This document shows positions 18,141 through 25,810 of a DNA stretch of 50,458 nucleotides, in pieces; within the stretch, counting starts at the first letter, position 1, and every line of letters begins with the position of its first letter. This stretch comes from CAYPIE01 sp964410665 (GTDB lineage Bacteria > Planctomycetota > Planctomycetia > Gemmatales > Gemmataceae). The position numbers and the translations under genes are program-made. The notes beneath the pieces are model-generated. The model worked only from the letters and a program-made list of their open reading frames with translations, was not told the origin of the DNA and searched no databases. The stretch is from assembly GCA_964410665.1 (NCBI GenBank), contig CAYPIE010000042.1:1-50458 (forward strand), written 5' to 3'.

Positions 18141-19424
18141 TTATCCTCTCCCTTCCAGAAAACGAATGAGCTCCTGAGCGGCTTTCCCCGCACCATCGAT
18201 CGGGTCCTGAAGCTGTTTGAGTCGCAGCATGTTTTCTCGATAGCGAGCATCGTGGACGAGTTTCTCAAGGTTGACGGCAAGCCGACCAGGACCCAGCGCG
18301 CTTCGCGCCAGCATGATGCCCGCCCCCTGGCGTTGCACCAGCGAAATGTTCCCCGCTTGCTCGATATGCATCGGCACCCCCAACAGGGGCGTTCCTGCAT
18401 GAATCGCCGTCTGCACGGTTCCCGCCCCACCGTGGGTGAGCGCGATATCCGCAAGCGGGTTGACCCGGTGAGCCGGTACATGGGGTAAGAGTAGCACGCG
18501 CTCCGAACCAGACCGCTCGCTCTCCCCCAGGATGGTGGTGGTCACTACCACTGCCTGGAGGTCCAGCGCGGCCACAATGTCGATCAACGATCGCAGCACC
18601 TCGGCCGAACCCGACACTCCCATGCCACAATACAGCTTGGTGCGGGAGGTGTGGAAGTGTTGCCGCACAGTCTCCGGGACCTCACCGGGGAGCTTCGCAA
18701 AGCACGGCCCTCCGTAGCGATACCGCGGCGTGCGGCGAAAGTAACCGGGGTGACGAGGCTTGTACCCCTCGAGTTCTTCCGGTGAGATGCCCAGGATTTC
18801 CGGGGCGTCCATCACCAGGGTCAAGTCTCCGGCCATCAGGTCGAGCGTACTTTTGTACCGCGGCAAGCCGAACTGAGCGGCCAGCTGATTGAACGGTTGA
18901 ACCCAGACGCTTAACCGCGGCATGACCCAGTTGACCAGCCAATCCAGCGGCAGGTGGTGTAGCCAGCCGACCAGGTTGGGGACAAACACCCCCATGTGGC
19001 GGTCGAAAAACGGCGCGGTGAACGGTCCGGGCTGTTGGACAATGATCGGGATGTCGACCAGCTGGACCGAGAGGTACGAAGGAAGATTCCAGCCAATGAG
19101 GACTGCATCCGTACGCATCTCGCGTAGCCGCGTGGCTTCGCCGGCGACGTAGGCCTTGAGCTCCTCGTAGGTGAAGAAGCTATCCGAGAAGGGGTTGCCG
19201 CGTTCCCCGCGGTTAAAGGCCATATACTCCCGGGCTCGTTCCCTGGACATGGTGGGAGGAACGGGCACCACGTCAAAGCCGGCATCGCGGGCCACCCATT
19301 CGTAGGTACCTCCATGGCTGAAGAACTGAACATCCTGCCCGAGACTGCGGAGGGCTTTGCCTATCTCGACGAGACGGGACACCTCCGAAAGATAGTAGAA
19401 GTGAGGAAAGCAGACGATTCGCAT
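18141..19424 (-). CDS. UGT-like glycosyltransferase (GT1/MGT type)
   Basis: 427 aa, predicted cytosolic GT-B fold. The N-terminus MRIVCFPHFYYLSEVSRLVEIGKAL is an acceptor-domain Rossmann start. The C-terminal half has the nucleotide-sugar signature HVPAHRVNPLADIALTHGG followed by GAGTVQTAIHAGTPLLGVPM and EQAGN, as in macrolide and sterol glycosyltransferases. It would glycosylate a lipid or secondary metabolite; the acceptor is unknown. The ORF begins at 19439, but ATG 19424 has GGAG seven bases upstream. No neighbouring biosynthetic gene suggests a substrate. Confidence 0.88.
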   Translation of the reverse strand: MRIVCFPHFYYLSEVSRLVEIGKALRSLGQDVQFFSHGGTYEWVARDAGFDVVPVPPTMSRERAREYMAFNRGERGNPFSDSFFTYEELKAYVAGEATRLREMRTDAVLIGWNLPSYLSVQLVDIPIIVQQPGPFTAPFFDRHMGVFVPNLVGWLHHLPLDWLVNWVMPRLSVWVQPFNQLAAQFGLPRYKSTLDLMAGDLTLVMDAPEILGISPEELEGYKPRHPGYFRRTPRYRYGGPCFAKLPGEVPETVRQHFHTSRTKLYCGMGVSGSAEVLRSLIDIVAALDLQAVVVTTTILGESERSGSERVLLLPHVPAHRVNPLADIALTHGGAGTVQTAIHAGTPLLGVPMHIEQAGNISLVQRQGAGIMLARSALGPGRLAVNLEKLVHDARYRENMLRLKQLQDPIDGAGKAAQELIRFLEGRG

Positions 19425-19510
19425 GGGGCACTCCACCAAGTGGACTGGCTTGAACGGGATGAAGTCTGATCGTCATCGGTTGCAAGTTGGGGTCGGGGCT
19501 CGGTTTGGCT

Positions 19511-19548
19511 ATGCATTTCGTGCATCGCTAGCATTACCAGAATGCATT
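19511..19548. promoter_or_regulatory. ATGCAT-type dyads upstream of katG (possible operator)
   Basis: ATGCA-TTTCG-TGCAT (19511-19525) is a perfect dyad, and AATGCATT (19541-19548) is a palindrome that touches the proposed -35 box. GCAT occurs four times within 38 bases. This could be the binding site of a peroxide- or metal-responsive regulator; no known consensus was matched. Confidence 0.4.
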
Positions 19549-19576
19549 GGATGTATCACTTCGGCACGCCTATAGT
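19547..19576 (+). promoter_or_regulatory. Candidate sigma-70-type promoter of katG
   Basis: TTGGAT (19547-19552), an 18-base spacer and TATAGT (19571-19576) fit a housekeeping promoter. This would give a leader of about 60 bases before ATG 19642, which has its own AGGGAG RBS. Confidence 0.45.
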
Positions 19577-19641
19577 TTAGTAGTCGATGAGCAAATCCAG
19601 ATTGCCAATGTCGAAATCCAACTCGATCTCAGGGAGAAAAA

Positions 19642-22056
19642 ATGTCCCCGCTGACTCACCCCGCTCGCTTGATGATGGGCAGTATGGTGTTGCTGCTATG
19701 CATCACGACGTTCAGCGGTGCGCAGAATTGCCCGATAGAGACGAAAGCAAGTCGTCAAGCTGAGGCGGGACAGGGCACCAAGGAGTGTCCGGTAATGGGC
19801 GCCCCCTACCGACACACTGCAGCCGGAGCGATGTCCAACCGGGACTGGTGGCCGAACCAGCTGAACCTGCAGATCCTTCATCAGAACTCGCGGAAAAGTA
19901 ACCCCATGGGGGACGACTTTGATTACGCCGAGGAATTTAAGAAACTCGACTTGGATGCGTTGAAAAAAGACATCGAAGCGGTGATGACAACGTCTCAGGA
20001 CTGGTGGCCGGCCGACTACGGCCACTATGGACCGCTGTTCATTCGGATGGCCTGGCACAGCGCGGGCACCTATCGCATCGCCGACGGCCGTGGGGGCGCC
20101 TCCTCGGGGACCCTTCGTTTTGCACCCCTCAACAGCTGGCCCGACAACACCAACCTGGACAAGGCTCGCCGGTTGCTTTGGCCGATCAAGAAGAAGTATG
20201 GGCGCAAGATCTCCTGGGCGGACCTGATGGTTTTCACCGGCAACTGCGCCCTGGAGTCGATGGGTTTCAAAACGTTCGGCTTTGCCGGTGGACGTGAGGA
20301 CGTCTGGGAGCCAGAGACGGACATCGACTGGGGCCCGGAGAGCGAGTGGTTGGGAGCCAAGCGTCGCAACGACGCCGGGAAGCTCGAGAACCCGCTGGCC
20401 GCGTCGCAGATGGGTTTGATCTACGTCAACCCACAAGGCCCCAACGGCAAGCCGGACCCGCTGGCCGCGGCCCAGGCTATTCGGGTAACGTTTGGCCGGA
20501 TGGCCATGAATGATGAGGAGACTGTGGCTCTGATTGCCGGCGGCCACACCTTCGGGAAGGCCCATGGTGCTGCCAGTCCGGACAAGCATGTCGGTCCCGA
20601 ACCCGAGGGAGCTGCCATTCAGGAACAGGGCCTCGGCTGGAAGAACACGTTCGGCAAGGGTAACGCCGGCGACACGATCACGAGCGGCCTGGAAGGGGCG
20701 TGGACGTCCACGCCGACGATGTGGTCCAACGAATACTTCAATAACCTGTTCGGCTACGAGTGGGAACTGGTAAAGAGCCCGGCCGGTGCATGGCAGTGGA
20801 CCCCCAAGGATCCCGCCGCGAAGGGGACCGTGCCCGATGCCCACGACCCAGCGAAATTTCACGCGCCGATGATGTTCACGACCGACTTGGCCCTGAAGAT
20901 GGACCCGGCATATGGCAAGATTTCCAAGCGATTCCATGAGAACCCCGATGCGTTCGCCGATGCCTTTGCCAAAGCTTGGTACAAGCTGACCCACCGTGAC
21001 ATGGGACCGGTTTCTCGCTGCCTTGGGCCGCTCGTGCCCGAGCCACAACTGTGGCAGGACCCAGTGCCCGAGGTTGATCATGCGTTGATCGACGCGAAGG
21101 ACATCGTAGCACTCAAGGGCAAGATCCTGGAATCGGGCTTATCGGTGCGCCAACTGGTCTCGACGGCCTGGGCCTCAGCGTCCACCTTCCGCGAGACCGA
21201 CAAGCGGGGTGGAGCCAACGGGGCTCGCATCCGCCTGGCCCCGCAAAAGGACTGGGAAGTCAACAACCCGGCCCAACTGATCAAGGTGCTCGAGACCCTG
21301 GAGCAGGTCCGCACCGAGTTCAACAACACCCTGTCCGAGGGTAAGAAGGTGTCACTGGCGGACGTGATCGTCCTCGGCGGTTGCGCGGGGGTGGAGCAGG
21401 CAGCCCGGAAGGCCGGATACGATCTGCAAGTACCGTTCGTCCCAGGGCGGACCGATGCAGCCCAGGAGATGACGGACGTTGAATCCTTCGCCGTGCTTGA
21501 GCCGAAAGCAGATGGCTTCCGCAACTACGACGATCACAAACAGGATCGTCCTGCCGAGGAGCTCCTGGTCGACCGTGCCCACCTGCTGACGCTCACCGCC
21601 CCGGAGATGACCGTTCTGCTCGGCGGACTGCGCGTGCTCAACGCGAACCACGGCAACTATCGACTCGGCGTCCTCACTGATCGGCCTGGGACCCTGACGA
21701 ATGACTTCTTCGTGAACCTGCTGGACATGAGCACGGAGTGGCAAAAGTCGCCGATGTGCGAGCACTTCTTCGAAGGACGTGACCGCAAGACGGGCGAGGT
21801 CAAGTGGCGAGCGACTTCGGTCGACCTGGTGTTCGGCTCAAACTCACAACTCCGCGCCATCGCGGAAGTGTATGCCAGCGACGATGGAGAAGCGAAGTTT
21901 GTGCGTGACTTCGTGGCGGCCTGGAACAAGGTGATGAATCTGGATCGCTTTGACCTCAATCCGGGCGTGCGGACGGGTGCCGAGCCGGTGGTAAGCCGGC
22001 AACGCGAAACCGGGACCCCCCTGCGGATCGGGGGTTCAGGGTACAAACAGGAATGA
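19642..22056 (+). CDS. katG: Catalase-peroxidase with signal peptide
   Basis: 804 aa heme enzyme that removes H2O2 by catalase and peroxidase reactions. The usual length is about 730; the extra residues are an N-terminal signal peptide (MVLLLCITTFSGAQ, probable cut after residue 27) and linker, so it is likely periplasmic. All catalytic features are present: Arg135, Trp138 and His139 in IRMAWHSAG; proximal His302 in AGGHTFGKAHG; and the crosslink partners Trp138, Tyr261 (LIYVNPQG) and Met287 (GRMAMNDEE). The second, heme-free domain is complete to the C-terminus. It is a single-gene unit with its own candidate promoter and a strong terminator. Confidence 0.97.
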   Translation: MSPLTHPARLMMGSMVLLLCITTFSGAQNCPIETKASRQAEAGQGTKECPVMGAPYRHTAAGAMSNRDWWPNQLNLQILHQNSRKSNPMGDDFDYAEEFKKLDLDALKKDIEAVMTTSQDWWPADYGHYGPLFIRMAWHSAGTYRIADGRGGASSGTLRFAPLNSWPDNTNLDKARRLLWPIKKKYGRKISWADLMVFTGNCALESMGFKTFGFAGGREDVWEPETDIDWGPESEWLGAKRRNDAGKLENPLAASQMGLIYVNPQGPNGKPDPLAAAQAIRVTFGRMAMNDEETVALIAGGHTFGKAHGAASPDKHVGPEPEGAAIQEQGLGWKNTFGKGNAGDTITSGLEGAWTSTPTMWSNEYFNNLFGYEWELVKSPAGAWQWTPKDPAAKGTVPDAHDPAKFHAPMMFTTDLALKMDPAYGKISKRFHENPDAFADAFAKAWYKLTHRDMGPVSRCLGPLVPEPQLWQDPVPEVDHALIDAKDIVALKGKILESGLSVRQLVSTAWASASTFRETDKRGGANGARIRLAPQKDWEVNNPAQLIKVLETLEQVRTEFNNTLSEGKKVSLADVIVLGGCAGVEQAARKAGYDLQVPFVPGRTDAAQEMTDVESFAVLEPKADGFRNYDDHKQDRPAEELLVDRAHLLTLTAPEMTVLLGGLRVLNANHGNYRLGVLTDRPGTLTNDFFVNLLDMSTEWQKSPMCEHFFEGRDRKTGEVKWRATSVDLVFGSNSQLRAIAEVYASDDGEAKFVRDFVAAWNKVMNLDRFDLNPGVRTGAEPVVSRQRETGTPLRIGGSGYKQE

Positions 22057-22075
22057 GTGAAACGGTTATCTCATG

Positions 22076-22118
22076 CGGCGAGGTCGAATCGATCACGATT
22101 CGACCTCGCCGTTGTTTT
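22076..22118 (+). terminator. Rho-independent terminator of katG
   Basis: A perfect 16-bp inverted repeat (CGGCGAGGTCGAATCG at 22076-22091 and its complement at 22096-22111) with an ATCA loop is followed by TTGTTTTG. It begins 19 bases after the katG stop codon. Confidence 0.9.
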
Positions 22119-22465
22119 GTTGACGCTGAATCATCACGCGAGAGATTCGCGTCAACGTTCCGCCTCCACTTTCCGAATCAAATGGATGCTCTCGGGGCCA
22201 AGGAATGGGTGTGAGTTGCGGATGGCCGAGCATGCATGCGCATCCACTACCCCCTTCGAAGGCTCAGAGCTTGCCACCCGTACGTCGCCGGGGTTACCTC
22301 TGTGGAGCATGAGGAAAAACGGTAGGACCGTCTGGTTCGTTCCTCAATCATAACAATAATTTCATTGATAATAAAACTTCTTCCCAATTTGCGCGTTGCG
22401 GAATCGTGACTCGCCGGCGAGTATTCGCGAGGCGGTACGGGGATGAGTCCGATCCGCACATCATC
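22119..22465. other. Intergenic region between katG and the sigma factor gene
   Basis: About 350 bases between the ends of two converging genes. An AT-rich patch is at 22345-22385. No gene, RNA or repeat that I can support. Confidence 0.5.
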
Positions 22466-23050
22466 TCAGGCATTCTGGTCATACTCCTTGAGCGTGATCT
22501 TGAGCCAGGCTCTCGCACTGGCGTAGCCCCGTTTGGCCGAGGTCGCGGAGATGTTCAGGATCGTCGCGATCTCGTCGAAGGTGCACCCCAGGAACCACCG
22601 GGTGCGAAACACCGTGGCTTCTTCCCAGGCAAAGCGTTCGAGCTTCTCCAGGGCGGCCTCGAGATCCATGAGTACCTCCGGGTTTTCGAACGGGCTTTGC
22701 ACGCCCTCCAACACGCCCTCCTCGGCCGGAACGAGATCCCCCCCGCGTTTCCGCGCCCGCTTGTGGCGTGCGATCTCCACAAGAAGGTTATGGATTTTGG
22801 TCGCGGCGAAACAGAAAAATTGCCGACGATCTTCGGGGACCGCTTGATCGAGCTTGGCCCTACTCAACATCCGTAGAAATGCTTCGTTAACAATCAACGA
22901 CGTCGGTGCGTCCATGTCCGCCGGAAAGCCCTGCTTCGCCCGAACTGCGATGGCACGCAAGTCCTGTTCGACGAGGCGAAACAACCGGTCGGCAGCTTGA
23001 GAGTCGCCCAGTACAGCTTGACGGAGAAGGAGAATGATCGGTTCATCCAT
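22466..23050 (-). CDS. ECF-family RNA polymerase sigma factor
   Basis: 194 aa. Region 2 is visible in ADRLFRLVEQDLRAIAVR..LIVNEAFLRML..FFCFAATKIHNLLVEIARHKRARKRGG (read as separate blocks), and region 4 is the helix-turn-helix in FRTRWFLGCTFDEIATILN followed by SATSAKRGYASARAWLK. The layout matches the 'Sig-70 X6' ECF type common in planctomycetes, which usually has no classical anti-sigma factor next to it. AAGGTG precedes ATG 23050. It points away from the peptide-export locus, so a regulatory link to it is possible but unproven; no ECF-type promoter could be defined. Confidence 0.88.
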   Translation of the reverse strand: MDEPIILLLRQAVLGDSQAADRLFRLVEQDLRAIAVRAKQGFPADMDAPTSLIVNEAFLRMLSRAKLDQAVPEDRRQFFCFAATKIHNLLVEIARHKRARKRGGDLVPAEEGVLEGVQSPFENPEVLMDLEAALEKLERFAWEEATVFRTRWFLGCTFDEIATILNISATSAKRGYASARAWLKITLKEYDQNA

Positions 23051-23053
23051 GGG

Positions 23054-23479
23054 TCACCTTACTTGACCTTGCAGAATGGTCCCGCTCAGCGCAATAAAAT
23101 ACAATGGGACCTCGGCGATGTGCGTTCCACCCTGCGGGAACCAAGCCTGCTTCAACCTCCGACCAACACCACCCCACTCGATGCCCCCGTCTGTCTTCGG
23201 AGGTTTTCCAACTACACCCACTTCTGGGTACACGGCGAACGGAAAGAACATCACCAAACCAATGCGTTCAATCTCCACACGCAAAGCGATCCGTTGTCTT
23301 TTCCGCATAGACTTCTCTATCAAGCGTTGGCAAGAACCAACTGTTCGGGAAGACACTCCACCCGAGGGGACCGTCCCCGTCCGGTGCCTGTCTTGGTTTC
23401 CGGACTCCGCGGAACCCGTTCTTCCGCGGAGCATGGCCCCTGGCAAACTCCTGGGTGGATACCAATCGCTCCAACACAC
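23054..23479 (-). CDS. Doubtful ORF ending 3 bases before the sigma factor start
   Basis: 141 codons. The stop TGA (23054-23056) is placed so that translation could be coupled to the sigma factor gene. The C-terminal 80 residues, from MRKRQRIALRVEIERIG to TILQGQ, look more protein-like than the N-terminal part, but other frames here are also open, so coding is uncertain. No domain recognised. If real, it could be a small regulator of the sigma factor. Confidence 0.25.
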   Translation of the reverse strand: MCWSDWYPPRSLPGAMLRGRTGSAESGNQDRHRTGTVPSGGVSSRTVGSCQRLIEKSMRKRQRIALRVEIERIGLVMFFPFAVYPEVGVVGKPPKTDGGIEWGGVGRRLKQAWFPQGGTHIAEVPLYFIALSGTILQGQVR

Positions 23480-23878
23480 GCCAGCTTCCGGGGAGCGGGA
23501 ATGCCGATGACGAACTCCACCGGGGCTACCAGGAGAAACGTTTCTGGATCAACGGACCTTTCAGGCAGGATCGTTGATCGAACAGGGTGCTTGAGCGGTG
23601 GGGAATCCACCTAAAACAGAATCGTCAATTCTCGCGCCGACACGACACACCTCAATCAGCAGCCAAAGGTCGGTTGCTGGTATCCGACAAGAAGGAGACG
23701 GAGCCTTGCTTGGCTGGGAACGTCCAGTCCTTTGCGCATGGCATCGGTTGATGAGCATTTTGCCCCGGTGCCCAAGAATGTGACAAAAAAAAGGCTTTGA
23801 AAAATGTGTGGACGATTTCCCCCTCGGTTTTCGGATTGTAGATAGATGACCCCTTTTCCCTCGATCAGGAGCATTCCG
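23480..23878. other. Upstream region of the peptide-export locus
   Basis: About 400 bases with overlapping low-quality open frames on both strands and no recognisable protein. It probably contains the promoter for the first repeat peptide. An A9 run (23786 region) and an AT-richer patch lie at 23785-23870; no clear -35/-10 pair was found. Confidence 0.4.
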
Positions 23879-24004
23879 ATGCACGTCAAAACCAATGTCC
23901 AAGCGGGTTGGAGAGGCCCAAACCACAACGCCCAGGCTCTCAACGTCAAAACGAGCGTGAAAGCTGGGGGCATTGGAACGAGCCCCTCCACACGAGGTCG
24001 TTAA
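23879..24004 (+). CDS. KTxVKAG-repeat peptide 1 (candidate exported precursor)
   Basis: 41 aa. Two copies of a KTxV(K/Q)AG word (KTNVQAG at residues 4-10, KTSVKAG at 24-30), 20 residues apart, with NHNAQALNV between them and the tail GIGTSPSTRGR. AGGAG lies eight bases upstream of the ATG, so translation is likely. There is no cysteine, no hydrophobic segment and no long leader. It is the first gene before an HlyD/C39-ABC/ABC export set, which makes it the likely cargo. Cleavage by the C39 peptidase after AG or AGG is an inference. No known bacteriocin family is recognised. Confidence 0.65.
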   Translation: MHVKTNVQAGWRGPNHNAQALNVKTSVKAGGIGTSPSTRGR

Positions 24005-24308
24005 GCCCGGATCCTTCGGACAGCGGAACAAGGTGGCATCACCGATATTCCGCTTTCCAGCGGTCCTTCTGCAGTATGCGGATCACAAATTGCGTGTATC
24101 TATATCTTTTTTAGGAACTGCTACGATGAATATTAAAACTAATGTTAAAGCGGGCCGCATCATTGCCAACCACAATGCCCAGGCTCTCAACGTCAAAACG
24201 AGCGTGAAAGCTGGTTTCATCCGGCGATGACTACTAAGGTCAAGCCCTCAGCGTTAAGACTACCGTCAAAGCTGGGGGCATTGGTATCAGCCCCTCCACC
24301 AGGGGTCG
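24001..24308. repeat. 308-bp tandem repeat, first copy
   Basis: The unit starts at the stop region of peptide 1, contains about 120 bases of leader, peptide 2 and the shifted third KTxVKAG segment, and ends at the equivalent point. It is repeated directly at 24309-24616 with only about 15 differences, so the duplication is fairly recent. Confidence 0.9.
24126..24230 (+). CDS. KTxVKAG-repeat peptide 2
   Basis: 34 aa: KTNVKAG at residues 4-10, NHNAQALNV spacer, KTSVKAG at 24-30 and a short FIRR end. AGGA lies about ten bases before the ATG, in a leader shared with peptide 3. Upstream codons in this frame are open, but they belong to the untranslated leader. After its TGA the DNA still encodes a third KTTVKAG copy in the +1 frame, which in this copy has an extra TAA at 24235-24237. 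Confidence 0.6.
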   Translation: MNIKTNVKAGRIIANHNAQALNVKTSVKAGFIRR

Positions 24309-24312
24309 TTAA
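24223..24312 (+). pseudogene. Out-of-frame third repeat of peptide 2
   Basis: In the +1 frame relative to peptide 2 the bases read GDDY, stop, then QALSVKTTVKAGGIG and a PSTRGR end at the same TAA position as peptide 1. This looks like the former C-terminal part of a three-repeat peptide, lost through a frameshift and then a nonsense change. Confidence 0.5.
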
Positions 24313-24616
24313 GCCCGGATCCTTCGGACAGCGGAACAAGGTGGCATCACCAATATTCCACTTTCCAGCGGTCCTTCTGCAGTATGCGGATCACAAATTG
24401 CGTGTATCTATATCTTTTTTAGGAACTGCTACGATGAATATTAAAACTAATGTTAAAGCGGGCCGCATTGCTGCCAACCACAATGCCCAAGCTCTCAACG
24501 TCAAAACGAGCGTGAAAGCTGGTTTCATCCGGCGATGACTACTACGGTCAAGCCCTCAGCGTCAAGACTACCGTCAAAGCTGGGGGCATTGGCAGCAACC
24601 CTTCGAACCGAGGTCG
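24309..24616. repeat. 308-bp tandem repeat, second copy
   Basis: Second copy of the unit at 24001-24308, carrying peptide 3. Differences cluster at codon positions that keep the peptide repeats intact, for example ATCATT to ATTGCT inside the spacer and TAA to TAC in the shifted third repeat. Confidence 0.9.
24434..24538 (+). CDS. KTxVKAG-repeat peptide 3
   Basis: 34 aa, differing from peptide 2 at only one residue (RIAA instead of RIIA in the spacer). It has the same two KT(N/S)VKAG copies and the same FIRR end. The leader and RBS are duplicated with it. It lies 112 bases before the HlyD gene. Confidence 0.6.
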   Translation: MNIKTNVKAGRIAANHNAQALNVKTSVKAGFIRR

Positions 24617-24620
24617 TTAA
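24531..24620 (+). pseudogene. Out-of-frame but open third repeat of peptide 3
   Basis: The +1 frame is fully open here: GDDYYGQALSVKTTVKAGG, then IGSNPSNRGR and TAA (24618-24620). It has no start codon or RBS of its own. It could be joined to peptide 3 by a +1 shift at CGA-UGA-C, the kind of stop context used in prfB, or be a leftover of an ancestral three-repeat peptide. Confidence 0.45.
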
Positions 24621-24650
24621 GCGATTACGAACCGTTGACAAGTCCTTCCC

Positions 24651-25805
24651 ATGCCCGCCGCGTTCTCTGGTACGTTACGGTCCCTTCAAGGAGCGAGGGA
24701 CCGCCAACGCTGGTTTTCGTGGATCGTCCTGGGGCTCATCGGCCTTTGGGCGTCCTGGATGCTGATGGCACGCATTCAGGTGTATGAGGTGTCCATGCAG
24801 GCCCGCTTGGAGGTCAATTCGCTGGCCCACGTGGTCGCAGCGCCGGTGGAAGGTCGGGTCACCCAGACCACCTTGAGCATTGGTCGCGAAGTCCAAAAAG
24901 GCGAGGTGCTACTGGTTCTGGATTCGCAGCTGTTGGAGCACGAGGTGGCCGAGCACCATGCTCGACAAATCGCCTTGCGCGACCAGACGAAGGCGTTAAA
25001 GGCAGAGATCCTCGCCGAGGAACAACAGGCGGATTTCCTCACCAGGGCGTGTACCCAGGCACTTCGCGAATCAAAAGAACAAATGGTCCGGGCCGAAGCG
25101 GACGTCAACCTTTACCAGTCAAAAGTGAAGCGTTTTGAAGGATTGGCCGCGCAGGGGGCGGCGAGCCTTGAAGAACTGGAAGAGGCACGGGCAAAACTCC
25201 TGGGATACCGCGCGGCCCGAAACGCCCTGTCGGTGAGTGCCGATCGACTTCAGCTGGACCGCACGGCCGAGATTGCCGAAGGCACGGCTCGGATCGCCAA
25301 GCTCAAGAGCGCGATCGTTCGCCTGAGCGGAGAAACCGACATCGAAGATGCGAGGATCGCTCTGCTCCAAGAAACCATTGACCAAAAGACGATTCGCGCG
25401 CCGGTCGGTGGACGCATTGGTGAGTTGGGCGACTTCAACGTCGGCTCGGTGATTGCCCGGGGGCAACCGGTTGCCACGATCGTTCCGGACGGGTCGCCAC
25501 GCGCCGTGGCCTACTTTCCGGCGAGCAGCGTTGGTCGCATCCGGCCGGGGCAGTCGGCCCGGCTACGCTTCGACCGGTTCCCTTGGACGCAGTATGGCAG
25601 TCTGTCCGCCACGGTTCGTGACGCCGGCAACGAACCGAAGGATGGAAAAATTCGGGTCGAGCTGCGGATCGACCCCGACAGCAACGCCGCCATCCCTATC
25701 CAGCACGGCCTCTCGGGTACCGCCGAAGTCGAGATCGAGCAAGCCACCCCGCTCGAACTGGTGCTTCGGGCGGTCGGAGAACGTTTACACGGTCAGCGGA
25801 AGTAG
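24651..25805 (+). CDS. HlyD-family membrane fusion protein of a peptide exporter
   Basis: 384 aa. One N-terminal membrane helix (FSWIVLGLIGLWASWML, about residues 22-39), a split lipoyl domain (VAAPVEGRV..VGREVQKGEVLLVLD and TIRAPVGGRIGELGDFNVGSVIARGQPVATI), and between them a long coiled coil (about residues 95-245) as in type-I secretion adaptors. A C-terminal beta-barrel segment (VAYFPASSVGRIRPGQSARLRFD) completes the family form. It links the ABC exporter to the periplasm and outer membrane. No outer-membrane TolC gene is nearby. The start lacks a good RBS, but an in-frame stop lies just upstream, so ATG 24651 is the first possible ATG. It is followed after 5 bases by the C39 exporter. 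Confidence 0.9.
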   Translation: MPAAFSGTLRSLQGARDRQRWFSWIVLGLIGLWASWMLMARIQVYEVSMQARLEVNSLAHVVAAPVEGRVTQTTLSIGREVQKGEVLLVLDSQLLEHEVAEHHARQIALRDQTKALKAEILAEEQQADFLTRACTQALRESKEQMVRAEADVNLYQSKVKRFEGLAAQGAASLEELEEARAKLLGYRAARNALSVSADRLQLDRTAEIAEGTARIAKLKSAIVRLSGETDIEDARIALLQETIDQKTIRAPVGGRIGELGDFNVGSVIARGQPVATIVPDGSPRAVAYFPASSVGRIRPGQSARLRFDRFPWTQYGSLSATVRDAGNEPKDGKIRVELRIDPDSNAAIPIQHGLSGTAEVEIEQATPLELVLRAVGERLHGQRK

Positions 25806-25810
25806 CCCAC

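Noticed and set aside
19696..21081. Long open frame (461 codons) antisense to katG
   Set aside because: Antisense shadow caused by GC-rich codon bias; the sense strand encodes a full catalase-peroxidase with all active-site residues.
22997..23614. 205-codon plus-strand frame before the peptide genes
   Set aside because: Overlaps the sigma factor gene start on the other strand, has no RBS or recognisable domain, and an implausible residue mix.
23561..24031. 156-codon minus-strand frame over peptide 1
   Set aside because: Covers a well-supported small gene with an RBS on the other strand; the sequence has no protein-like pattern.
24227..24538. A 103-residue protein ending in peptide 3
   Set aside because: The first 69 codons read through the stop region of peptide 2 and the duplicated leader; the internal ATG at 24434 has the duplicated RBS and gives the repeat peptide.
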